DNA of 27,772 nucleotides from an uncultured Erysipelotrichaceae bacterium (GTDB lineage Bacteria > Bacillota_I > Bacilli_A > Erysipelotrichales > Coprobacillaceae): assembly GCA_900538465.1 (NCBI GenBank), contig UPXV01000033.1, positions 1 to 27,772 on the forward strand, written 5' to 3'. The translations under genes and the position numbers were made by a program. The notes beneath the pieces are model-generated. The model did no database searches. It was given only the letters and a program-made list of their open reading frames with translations, and was not told the DNA's origin. Positions within the stretch are counted from its first letter, which is position 1. Each line of letters starts with the position of its first letter. Of the stretch, positions 1 through 7,751 are shown one piece after another.

Positions 1-47
1 GATATGATTACCATATAAAACATTGACGCTTCCAGATGCTTGATAAA
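1..47 (-). repeat. Left copy of a ~47-bp inverted repeat at the window edge
   Basis: The reverse complement of bases 1-47 matches bases 27698-27744 at 46 of 47 positions; the one difference is base 28 against base 27717. The element may extend left of the window. In both copies it starts directly after the T-run of a terminator and lies in the same orientation relative to the gene that ends there. No complete reading frame can be assigned. It could be the end of an insertion sequence, a small dispersed repeat, or the 3' end of a repeated gene outside the window. Confidence 0.75.
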
Positions 48-53
48 TAAAAA

Positions 54-69
54 AAGGACCTAAGTCCTT
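54..69 (-). terminator. Terminator of the ROK-PHP operon
   Basis: On the minus strand a six-pair stem (AAGGAC/GTCCTT) with a four-base loop is followed at once by a run of T. The stem overlaps the stop codon of the PHP gene. It is a compact rho-independent terminator. Confidence 0.75.
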
Positions 70-958
70 AGATTAAATGATTATTTTTAAGTTGTTCTTC
101 GATAATATGTTCATCAATTGTACAACGACATTCCCCTAATTCAATAGCTGGTTTTGTTTTTCCATGATAATCACTACCACATGTTGTCATGATATTATAT
201 TCTTGACCTTTTTTATAAAAATAGTCTACAGTTTCAGGTGAATGATAATTGCTGAAACATTCTACCCCATCATATCCTAATTTCATCATATCATCAAAAA
301 CTTCAAATTGATCTTTTAAGTTATTTCCAGGATGTGCCAAAACAGCTTTTCCCCCATGTCTATGAATTAATTCAATTGTTTCTTTTAATGACGGATATTT
401 AATTTCTGTATAACATGGTTTTCCTTGAGCATAAAAATCCCAATAGAAATTAACAAAAGGATTATCACTACGACTTCCACCTTCACGATATGGTTTTAAA
501 AGTTCATGGTCTTTATATTCTTCTTTTCCTAACAAAACTTCACCAAACATTTCTCCTGTATAAACACCATTATCTGACAATGCATCTAAATCTTCTTTTG
601 TTAAATGAAATCCTAAGGCGTTTGTGAGTTCTAATTTTTCCATAGAACATGCCAATTCTTGACTTAAGACATTATCTTCTAATTCAACAAAATCATGATG
701 ATAATAATCAATTCCATATCCTACAACATGTAAGTTGATTCCTTCATAAGTACAATCAATTTCAACAGCTGGAATATAAGCAATCCCTTTTTCTTTGGCA
801 ACTTTGCTTGCTTCATCAATAGCTTTTACACTATTATGATCAGCAATCGCCATAATACGAATACCTGCCTTATCACATTTTTCTACTAATTCTGTTGGTG
901 TAAATTCACCGTCATCACTATAAAGTGAATGCATGTGTAAATCAATAAATTTTTCCAT
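68..958 (-). CDS. PHP-domain metal-dependent phosphoesterase
   Basis: The 296-residue protein shows the complete set of PHP metal-site motifs: HxH at residues 8-10 followed by S-D-D, A-D-H around residues 39-41, E65 and H76, H-P-G near residue 208, and G-S-D-Y-H-G near residue 262. PHP enzymes of this size hydrolyse phosphoesters; the group includes histidinol phosphatases, YciV/TrpH-type nucleases and nucleotide phosphatases. The substrate cannot be read from the sequence. The protein has no signal peptide or membrane segment, so it is probably cytosolic. Its ATG shares one base with the stop codon of the upstream ROK regulator (TAATG), and its AAGGAGG ribosome binding site lies inside the end of that gene, so the two are translationally coupled. 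The pairing suggests the ROK regulator senses a sugar or sugar phosphate related to the PHP substrate, which is inference. Confidence 0.85.
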   Translation of the reverse strand: MEKFIDLHMHSLYSDDGEFTPTELVEKCDKAGIRIMAIADHNSVKAIDEASKVAKEKGIAYIPAVEIDCTYEGINLHVVGYGIDYYHHDFVELEDNVLSQELACSMEKLELTNALGFHLTKEDLDALSDNGVYTGEMFGEVLLGKEEYKDHELLKPYREGGSRSDNPFVNFYWDFYAQGKPCYTEIKYPSLKETIELIHRHGGKAVLAHPGNNLKDQFEVFDDMMKLGYDGVECFSNYHSPETVDYFYKKGQEYNIMTTCGSDYHGKTKPAIELGECRCTIDEHIIEEQLKNNHLI

Positions 959-1962
959 TAATTTCTCCTCCTTAAAAATTCATGACCTAACTCTAATAAA
1001 CCTAAATCCATATAATCTTGAATGTCTCCCACAATTAAAATATGCGGCATGACACTCTGAGATATCATTATCTCTTGAACACTCTTGATTAATTGATCAC
1101 TTTCCTTAATCCATGGACAACTGATAACAATTGTTTCTGGATCAATAGTAATCATTAAAGTAATAATAAAAGCCGTCAAAAGTTTAAGCGTTCCTTCATA
1201 AGTTTTTAAATATTCAAACTGTTGTTGCTTAGATAATCCAGGTAAAAACGATAATTCTCCACTCATCCCATGATTTCCACTATGAATCTGCCCATTTAAT
1301 AAAATCCCTACACCAGATAATTCTTTTAATGGTTGATAGATAAGTGCTAAATTTTGATAATCTTGATTGGTAGAATAATATCCCATTGTTGCAATATTAA
1401 CATCATTATCAATAATCACTTTCACATGGAATCGTCTTTCTATTTCCAATTGAATTTGAATATTCTCCAATCCTTGTAATCCTCTTACTAAGAAATGTTC
1501 TTGTAAATAACCCTCTTCATTTAAAATGGCTGGCAATGCCATAACAATCACTTGTATATTTTGATAAAGGATTGTCATACTATTGATATCAGCTAATAAA
1601 TCTTCAAAATTTAATAAACCTGGTTGAGATTTTTTTTCATTTAAAAGATGATTTTGATAATCATATATCTTCATCACATAATAAATAGAATCATATTCTC
1701 TAAAGAATGATATTGTCATGAATTGACAATAATTGGGATTTAATTCATAACATTTGGCTTTTCTTCCACCTGTAGAGGCAAACTCACTATTCACAATCAC
1801 TTCTTGAGATTCTATTAATTCTTGTAAAATATTATGACATGTTCCAGAACTTAAAGATGTTTTTTCTACAATTTGGTTCTTTTGACATTGCTTTAATTCA
1901 TATAAAACTTTTAATACTTTTTCTTTATTTTTTCTTCTTAAATCTTGGATTGATTTTTGCAT
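958..1962 (-). CDS. ROK-family transcriptional regulator (NagC/XylR type)
   Basis: An N-terminal winged helix-turn-helix (about residues 14-60, ending in the G-G-R-K wing) is followed by a ROK sugar-kinase-like fold. The fold shows an I-I-D-N-D-V-N-x-A segment and a G-x-x-G-x-S-G-E-L loop. The usual His and Cys residues of the ROK zinc site are not evident after G-E, so kinase activity is unlikely and a sensing role is favoured. I chose the ATG at 1962 (334 residues), because AGTAGGTGG lies just upstream. An upstream in-frame ATG at 1986 has no ribosome binding site and falls inside the palindrome next to the -10 box. The gene is first in a two-gene operon with the PHP gene. The palindrome over its own promoter suggests autoregulation, relieved by a sugar-type ligand. 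The ligand is unknown. Confidence 0.85.
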   Translation of the reverse strand: MQKSIQDLRRKNKEKVLKVLYELKQCQKNQIVEKTSLSSGTCHNILQELIESQEVIVNSEFASTGGRKAKCYELNPNYCQFMTISFFREYDSIYYVMKIYDYQNHLLNEKKSQPGLLNFEDLLADINSMTILYQNIQVIVMALPAILNEEGYLQEHFLVRGLQGLENIQIQLEIERRFHVKVIIDNDVNIATMGYYSTNQDYQNLALIYQPLKELSGVGILLNGQIHSGNHGMSGELSFLPGLSKQQQFEYLKTYEGTLKLLTAFIITLMITIDPETIVISCPWIKESDQLIKSVQEIMISQSVMPHILIVGDIQDYMDLGLLELGHEFLRRRN

Positions 1963-1971
1963 AGTCCACCT

Positions 1972-2002
1972 ACTTTCATCAATCATTGACGAAAGTATTA
2001 TA
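1972..2002 (-). promoter_or_regulatory. Promoter and palindromic operator of the ROK-PHP operon
   Basis: Bases 1972-1983 and 1985-1996 form 12-bp inverted arms around one central base with a single mismatch (actttcatcaat against attgacgaaagt). A perfect TATAAT (minus strand, 2002-1997) abuts the palindrome. No good -35 box is seen. The site sits where a repressor would block initiation and is the obvious candidate binding site for the ROK protein encoded immediately downstream. Confidence 0.7.
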
Positions 2003-2062
2003 ACTTATTTTTTATGATAATTATACTTGTTTTCATATTATGAAAAAATAATTGAAAAAATC

Positions 2063-2091
2063 TTGACTTTCCAAGGGAATTTGAACATACT
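2063..2091 (+). promoter_or_regulatory. Promoter of mgtE
   Basis: A TTGACT -35 (2063-2068) and a CATACT -10 (2086-2091) are separated by 17 bases. This would give a leader of about 95 bases before the mgtE start. Confidence 0.6.
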
Positions 2092-2110
2092 TTGTATATA
2101 GAGAAAGGAT

Positions 2111-2178
2111 GTGAGATTATGGATAAAGGCAAGCCCAAACTGAATATAAATGATCTCACAAGTGTGAGATCTTCTTAA
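2111..2178 (+). promoter_or_regulatory. mgtE leader: switchable hairpin and possible 19-codon leader peptide
   Basis: A hairpin with an eight-pair stem (2152-2159 with 2164-2171) precedes a weak T-rich stretch. The left arm can instead pair with GTGAGAT at 2111-2117, so two exclusive folds exist. An ATG at 2119, preceded by AAAGGA, opens a frame ending at 2178 (MDKGKPKLNINDLTSVRSS). Its last codons lie in the hairpin, so translation would melt it. The leader is too short for an M-box magnesium riboswitch and I recognise no known aptamer in it. Control of mgtE by translation or a cation is inference. Confidence 0.45.
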
Positions 2179-2193
2179 CAAAGGAGGTCTAAA

Positions 2194-3546
2194 ATGGAAA
2201 ATAAAACACAAACTCAATTAAACAAATTATTACAAGCTTTAGTTAAACATGATACTCAAGAAATTGATAATATTTATGAACATGTGCAAACAATTGATTT
2301 GGCTCATGAGATTGAAGAGTTAGAAGATAATCAACTAGAATACTTATGTAGTCATATTGATGATGAAAAGTTAGCTGAAATCTTAGAGGAATCTGATGAG
2401 GAACTACAAGTTGATATTATTGATTGCTTACACAATCAGCGTATTTTAAGATTATTTAATTTTATTCCTAAAGATACTATTGTTGATATTTTAGGGGAAT
2501 TACCTATTGGTAAACGTAAACAATTAATGACTTTAATGAAAACGGATGAACAAAAAGTCATTGAACAATTGCTAGGCTATGATGATGATAGTGCTGGTGG
2601 ATTGATGACAACTGAATATATAGCATTAAATGCTCAATTAACAGTTGTGAATGCTTTAATGAAAATCAAAGAAATTGCTCCTAAAACAGAAGTCATTGAA
2701 ACAATATTTGTCTTAAATGATAAAAAGCAGCTTATTGGAACTGCTGATTTAAGAGATATATTGGTATCTGATGAAAAAACAACATTAAAAGAGATTATGG
2801 ATGATCAGGTCATTTCTGTTTATCCTGAAACTGATCAGGAAGAAGTGTCTTTGTTAGTGTCTAAATATGACTTAACAACAATTCCAGTTGTAAATAAAAA
2901 TAAAGCTTTACTTGGAATTATTACAGTTGATGATATTATTGATGTTATTCAAGAAGAACATACTGAAGATATGTTACAAATGCATGGGGTAAGTAAAGAA
3001 GAATCTTTAGATTCAACATTATTTGAATCTATTCAAATGCGTCTTCCTTGGCTGATTGTCAACTTAGCCACGGCTTTCCTTGCATCTTTTACGGTTAAAA
3101 TGTTTGAAAGTACTATTGAACAAATTGTTGCCTTATCAGCCACAATGACAATTGTTACTGGAATGGGTGGTAATGCTGGTAGTCAAACATTATCTATTAT
3201 GATTAGAAGTATTGCTTTAGGAGAAGTGCATTTTAAAGATTGTTTCCCGGCTTTAATCAAAGAAATATTTTTAGGTATTATCAATGGTTTGATTACAGGC
3301 GCTGTAACTGGTGTGATTGTTTATGTCTTATATGGTAACTTCTATCTTGGCATTATTATTTGTATTGCGATGATTGGAAATCTTGTTGTTTCTGGTTTCT
3401 TTGGATTTATTATTCCTGTTGCTTTAAAGGCTATGCATGCTGATCCTGCATTGGCTTCATCAATCTTTTTAACAACAGCAACTGATGTTTTAGGATTCTT
3501 TATTTTCTTAGAACTGGCAAATTTATTTTTACCTTATCTTATTTAA
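2194..3546 (+). CDS. mgtE: Magnesium transporter MgtE
   Basis: The 450-residue protein has the normal MgtE length and layout: an acidic helical N domain (about 1-130), two CBS domains (about 135-265), a connecting helix, and five membrane helices from about residue 285. The pore signature G-M-G-G-N-A-G-S-Q-T followed by I-R-S-I-A-L-G is intact. MgtE is a Mg2+ channel of the inner membrane, gated by Mg2+ bound to the N and CBS domains. An AAGGAGG ribosome binding site lies seven bases before the ATG. The gene is transcribed alone from the promoter at 2063, through a structured leader, and ends at a terminator shared with the convergent gene. Confidence 0.95.
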   Translation: MENKTQTQLNKLLQALVKHDTQEIDNIYEHVQTIDLAHEIEELEDNQLEYLCSHIDDEKLAEILEESDEELQVDIIDCLHNQRILRLFNFIPKDTIVDILGELPIGKRKQLMTLMKTDEQKVIEQLLGYDDDSAGGLMTTEYIALNAQLTVVNALMKIKEIAPKTEVIETIFVLNDKKQLIGTADLRDILVSDEKTTLKEIMDDQVISVYPETDQEEVSLLVSKYDLTTIPVVNKNKALLGIITVDDIIDVIQEEHTEDMLQMHGVSKEESLDSTLFESIQMRLPWLIVNLATAFLASFTVKMFESTIEQIVALSATMTIVTGMGGNAGSQTLSIMIRSIALGEVHFKDCFPALIKEIFLGIINGLITGAVTGVIVYVLYGNFYLGIIICIAMIGNLVVSGFFGFIIPVALKAMHADPALASSIFLTTATDVLGFFIFLELANLFLPYLI

Positions 3547-3587
3547 AAAACAAGATAGACACCCTTTTAGGATGTTATCTTGTTTTT
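3546..3587. terminator. Bidirectional terminator between mgtE and the PAS-EAL gene
   Basis: A 12-pair outer stem (AAAAACAAGATA with TATCTTGTTTTT) and a weaker inner stem form a long hairpin with A-rich and T-rich outer edges. It can stop transcription from both convergent genes; the stop codon of the minus-strand gene lies at its edge. Confidence 0.8.
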
Positions 3588-6381
3588 ATATTTCTTTTTC
3601 TAAACATTCATCTTTTTTATCAATAACAAATCCACAATAGACATCTACACCTTCAATACAATCATAATAGATAATATGCTCATGAACCCATATTTCTTCA
3701 CCATTTTTAGCAATACAAGGGAATTGTATATCCATTTGTTCTTTCCATTGATGATAGTTTTTAAAGAAGTTTATAATTTCTGTTTGATAATCTGGAGAAA
3801 TAAGTTTCAATTCTTGTTTCTTATCAAAAATTTCTTTAATCTCAGATTCTTTATACCCTAAAACATGATCCAATCCAAATCCCAAAACTTTACTCTTTAA
3901 ATGATCATCTTCAATTGTATATTTAATAATGCTTCCTGGAACAGTTTTTAAAATTGCATCCAATTCTTCTTCACGTTCCATTTCCTTTGTAAAATCACTA
4001 ATAGCTCCATAATAGATACGATTATTTTTTTCTTTGTGTAAAAAGAAAGCCTTCAGATGCATCCACATCATTTCACCATTAAGACGATATCTTCTAAAAG
4101 TTCCACTAGCTCCTAAATGCCCAGATTTTTCTGCCCGTCTAAAAATATCCAAAACATAATCTCGATCATCTTTATGAACTTGTTGGATAATATATTTTGA
4201 TTTTTCATTCAAATCAACCGAATTACAACCTGTAATATTATAATATCCATCATTAACTGTTTTCACAGTCACATTATTATGCTCATCTACTTCATAAATA
4301 GCAATTCCACCCAAAATATTATTAAGCATAGATTCACTTGTAATATCTTTATGGAAAAGATCTTCCACTTGCAAAGCTGGTAAATTATCGACCATAACAT
4401 CTCTGGTATCTAATCTATCTTGTTGAGATAAAAGTTCATCAAAATCTGTTTGAGGCATTGGTTTATAGAAACGGAATCCTTGCATAAACTCACAATTCAT
4501 ATTCAAAAGATGTTTGACTTGTTCATCTGTTTCAACACCTTCAGCAATTAATCCCATCTTTAACCATTTTGCCATAAGAATGGATGACTCCAAAACACTT
4601 AACCCCTTATTTAGACTATTTTCATTCATATCCAAGAATTTCATATCTAATTTTAAGACATCAATTTCAACATCTTTTAACATATTCAAAGATGAATACC
4701 CACTACCAAAATCATCCATCAAGACTTTAAATCCACAACTTCTCATTTCTGAAATTGTATCTGCCAATTGTCCGACATTTTCACTATAAGCACTTTCTGT
4801 AATTTCAATAGCAATATATCTTTTTGGAACCTGATATTTTTCACATAGTTCTTCAAAGACTTCAACTAAATTATATTGATAAATATCTAGTCTTGAAACA
4901 TTCACTGATAAAGGAATGATTTCTTCATTATTTTCAATTCTTTGATGAATATATTGACAAGCTTTTTCCCATACATAATAATCAAGTTTATAGATAAATC
5001 CACTTGATTCTAAAATAGGAATAAACGAATTTGGCATTAACAATCCTTTGGTTGGATGATTCCATCTCACCAATACTTCTGCACCAATAATCTTCTTTGT
5101 TCGTGCACTACATTGAGGTTGAAAATAAATATCAAACTCTTCATTTTCTAAACCATTCTTCACACTAAATAAAACTTCTTGTTCATTTTCAAGTTTCAAT
5201 TTCATTGTTTCTTGATACATTGATACACGTTTTACAAAATTCCCTTTAATAGAATTTGCTGCCATTGCAGCTCTATCACACATCAAAGTAATTGGTAATT
5301 GCATATCTATAATACGATATACCCCGACAACAGGTAAAAATTTATATTCATTATCATAATTTTGTATCCATTCTACAACAACATTTTCTAAATCATCTTC
5401 ATGACAATATTGATATGGTAAAAAACAAGTAAAATCATCATTTCCATTACGAGAAGCATATCCATCTTTATCCTTTAGATAATTTTGAATACATTGAGCA
5501 ACATACTTTAAAAGCTTGTCTCCTTCTTCTGTTCCATACCACTCATTAAATAATTTAAAATGTTCTATATCAATTACAACCATTGCATATTCAGTCTTTT
5601 TATTTTGATTCAATTTATCTTTAACTAATTTTACAAATGTCTCTTGATTATATAAATAAGTTAAACTATCAATTTGTGTTGTATAGTCTTTATGAAAATA
5701 AGTCTGTCTTCCATTATAACGTTCATCAACATTCACAGCATAACATAAATAACTTATATTCAATTTACTCTTTTGCACTGGTTGTAAATATAACGACATA
5801 TAATGATAATCATTATCTGAACGAAGAATACGAAAATCCTCTACAACATGACCCATATTTTCTGTTCGATAGACTAATGTGTTTAAATCAAAAAAGGCTT
5901 GAAAACGATAAATATCATCTGGATAAACATAACGTTCTGAAAAATTAGAAAGTAATTCTTCAATACTTCCTTCATCATCTAATTGTATTTCTCTTTCATC
6001 TTTATAAAGATATTGATATGTTTTTTGTTTTAAATCAATTTCTAATAATTCATCATAATGTTGATTTTGATTCAAATTCAAAAAAACTTTGCGATGTTCA
6101 TCATTAATAGGTCTCACAGCAATTAATAAACATTCTCCTTCATTTGGCCAATTTAATTTTAAAACTGTAAAACTATGCCAAGTTTTTAATTGCTTAATAT
6201 ATCTTAGTGAATATTCTATAGCTGTATTATCTTTATGAAGTACGTCAAAAGGACATTTTTGACATGGCTTATCTTTGTCAAAAAAGGCTTTATAACATAT
6301 TAAATTTTGAAGGTTGTTTTCCATTTTGTGTAAAGATTCATCTGAATAAACAATTTGATGGTTTTGATTCACAACAAACAC
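3586..6381 (-). CDS. PAS-GGDEF-EAL-PAS protein, probable c-di-GMP phosphodiesterase
   Basis: The order is an N-terminal PAS-like domain (1-100) with C29, C40 and C43 in a C-x10-C-x2-C-P arrangement, a second sensory region (105-220), GGDEF (about 240-385), EAL (about 400-655), and two PAS-like units (about 680-800 and 800-931). The GGDEF signature reads G-N-D-D-F (residues 313-317), so cyclase activity is doubtful. The EAL domain keeps its catalytic residues: E-V-L at 435-437, N494, E526, D556-D557, K577, E614 and Q634. This predicts c-di-GMP hydrolysis, perhaps tuned by GTP bound to the GGDEF domain. No membrane helix is evident, so it is probably cytosolic. The only in-frame start available is the GTG at 6381, which has no ribosome binding site and cuts into the first PAS domain. 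The intact gene probably began at 6419; see the entry on that segment. Confidence 0.85.
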   Translation of the reverse strand: MFVVNQNHQIVYSDESLHKMENNLQNLICYKAFFDKDKPCQKCPFDVLHKDNTAIEYSLRYIKQLKTWHSFTVLKLNWPNEGECLLIAVRPINDEHRKVFLNLNQNQHYDELLEIDLKQKTYQYLYKDEREIQLDDEGSIEELLSNFSERYVYPDDIYRFQAFFDLNTLVYRTENMGHVVEDFRILRSDNDYHYMSLYLQPVQKSKLNISYLCYAVNVDERYNGRQTYFHKDYTTQIDSLTYLYNQETFVKLVKDKLNQNKKTEYAMVVIDIEHFKLFNEWYGTEEGDKLLKYVAQCIQNYLKDKDGYASRNGNDDFTCFLPYQYCHEDDLENVVVEWIQNYDNEYKFLPVVGVYRIIDMQLPITLMCDRAAMAANSIKGNFVKRVSMYQETMKLKLENEQEVLFSVKNGLENEEFDIYFQPQCSARTKKIIGAEVLVRWNHPTKGLLMPNSFIPILESSGFIYKLDYYVWEKACQYIHQRIENNEEIIPLSVNVSRLDIYQYNLVEVFEELCEKYQVPKRYIAIEITESAYSENVGQLADTISEMRSCGFKVLMDDFGSGYSSLNMLKDVEIDVLKLDMKFLDMNENSLNKGLSVLESSILMAKWLKMGLIAEGVETDEQVKHLLNMNCEFMQGFRFYKPMPQTDFDELLSQQDRLDTRDVMVDNLPALQVEDLFHKDITSESMLNNILGGIAIYEVDEHNNVTVKTVNDGYYNITGCNSVDLNEKSKYIIQQVHKDDRDYVLDIFRRAEKSGHLGASGTFRRYRLNGEMMWMHLKAFFLHKEKNNRIYYGAISDFTKEMEREEELDAILKTVPGSIIKYTIEDDHLKSKVLGFGLDHVLGYKESEIKEIFDKKQELKLISPDYQTEIINFFKNYHQWKEQMDIQFPCIAKNGEEIWVHEHIIYYDCIEGVDVYCGFVIDKKDECLEKEI

Positions 6382-6419
6382 ACCATTTACACTTGAATAA
6401 TACTTACTTTTTTAGCCAT
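6382..6419 (-). other. Probable frameshifted 5' end of the PAS-EAL gene (A6 tract)
   Basis: A good ribosome binding site (AGAGGAT) precedes an ATG at 6419, but that frame ends after ten codons (MAKKVSIIQV, stop). The frame of the main gene runs upstream as S-K-Y-Y-S-S-V-N-G-V-F-V-V-N-Q, which reads like the start of a PAS domain. Adding one A to the A6 tract (T run at 6408-6413 on the plus strand) would join the two into one frame starting M-A-K-K-S-K-Y-Y. This may be a slippage mutation, a phase-variable switch or a sequencing error. Confidence 0.6.
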
Positions 6420-6505
6420 ATTTATATCCTCTTTTTCCTATCCAACTATATGTTATCATTTATTTCTTAAAGAAAAAACAACTATCGCATTTTTTAAAAA
6501 AATAG

Positions 6506-6540
6506 TTAAAGAAAAAGTTCAAAATGAACTTTTTTCTTTA
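6506..6540 (-). terminator. Terminator of the ATP-grasp/esterase operon
   Basis: On the minus strand a roughly 15-pair A/T-rich stem with a five-base loop (6521-6525) starts just after the stop codon of the last ATP-grasp gene and is followed by a T-rich stretch. Confidence 0.75.
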
Positions 6541-6541
6541 A

Positions 6542-7750
6542 CTACATCCAATCAGTACCATCTTCTCTTTTTAAAATATATCTAATCATTTCAAAAATTT
6601 CATCTTTTGTCTTTGCTTTTACAATAAAGACATGATTTCCCATAGCTGCCGCTAACGCTTCAGGGACATCTGTTTCTAATGCAATATTTTCTCCATAAAC
6701 GTCTCTAATTTGTTCATAGTTATGCATATACCAAATACCATCTCTTCTTCCTGTATAGGCAACCCAATATTGTCGTTTAATATCATAAAAACACTCATTG
6801 TATTTAATCATATCTGCCCATATTGTATAAACATCAACATCATATGCAAAATTCATCATATCTGGCATATAAGCTCCTGGAGCACGCATATTCACTTCTA
6901 AACCAACAATATCACCTTTCTTACCTAATCCTTCTTTATCTTCATCTAATCTAAAGAATTCAAAATGGAAAAAGCGACTTCTTGTATCAAAAGCTTCTAC
7001 TGCTTTTTTACCAATCTCATACAAATCCAATCCTTCAACTGGTTGTGAATAAAAAGCTGTATCACTGGCTTCATTAACATTATCCATAATCGAATTTAAC
7101 ATCACATGACTTGTAGCAATCAAAATATTCTTATCTTTATCTGTAATTCCATCAAAAGTTTCTACATGACCTGGAACCATTTCTTCAATAATGAATTGAA
7201 TATAAGGTTTCTTTGTCGCAAAGAAATAATCCAATTCATCATCATTCATTAATTTATAAGTCGAAGAAGCTCCCACACCATTATCAGGTTTCACAATCAC
7301 AGGATAACCTACACGATTCGCAAATGCTTTCGTCGCTTGATAATCATCAACCTTACGATAACGTGCTGTTGGGATTCCAACACTCTTATAAACATCTTTC
7401 ATTTTTGATTTGTATTTCATTGGTGCCATATGTTGAATCTTTGTTCCTGTTGTGACATTAAATTCATTACGCAATGTAGCTTCTAACTCTAACCAATATT
7501 CATTTTGAGATTCAATCCAATCAATATGACCATAATGCCATGTAAAATAAGCACAAGCACGATAAACCGCATCATAATCTTCTAAATCATCAACTTTATA
7601 ATATTCAGTTAAAGCCAATTTTGTATGGAATGGCAAACTCTCATAACTGGCATCCCCAATTCCTAAAACGTTGATTCCACGAGCTTTTAAACGATCACAA
7701 AAGTTATAAAAGTAAAGTGGAAAATGTGGTGAAATAAAAATTAAATTCAT
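6542..7750 (-). CDS. ATP-grasp ligase-like protein (second paralogue)
   Basis: The 402-residue protein has an ATP-grasp fold: a nucleotide-binding segment K-P-D-N-G-V-G at 154-160, an E-E-M pair near 189, and metal/phosphate residues F-E-F-F (263-266) and E-V-N-M-R-A-P-G (285-292). These are the ATP- and Mg-binding parts of carboxylate-amine (or thiol) ligases, which work through an acyl-phosphate. The N-terminal 120 residues resemble the pre-ATP-grasp domain seen in CPSase/biotin-carboxylase-like ligases. The substrate is unknown. The protein closely resembles the product of 8520-9701 along its whole length, including the segment G-L-G-K-K-G-D-I-V-G-L-E-V-N. It is the last gene of the operon; its ATG is separated from the esterase stop by a single base, and its GAAAGGG ribosome binding site lies inside the esterase gene. 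Confidence 0.8.
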   Translation of the reverse strand: MNLIFISPHFPLYFYNFCDRLKARGINVLGIGDASYESLPFHTKLALTEYYKVDDLEDYDAVYRACAYFTWHYGHIDWIESQNEYWLELEATLRNEFNVTTGTKIQHMAPMKYKSKMKDVYKSVGIPTARYRKVDDYQATKAFANRVGYPVIVKPDNGVGASSTYKLMNDDELDYFFATKKPYIQFIIEEMVPGHVETFDGITDKDKNILIATSHVMLNSIMDNVNEASDTAFYSQPVEGLDLYEIGKKAVEAFDTRSRFFHFEFFRLDEDKEGLGKKGDIVGLEVNMRAPGAYMPDMMNFAYDVDVYTIWADMIKYNECFYDIKRQYWVAYTGRRDGIWYMHNYEQIRDVYGENIALETDVPEALAAAMGNHVFIVKAKTKDEIFEMIRYILKREDGTDWM

Positions 7751-7751
7751 A

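Noticed and set aside
2098..2193. M-box or other known Mg2+ riboswitch upstream of mgtE
   Set aside because: The leader is about 95 bases and lacks recognisable M-box conserved segments, so only an unclassified leader is claimed.
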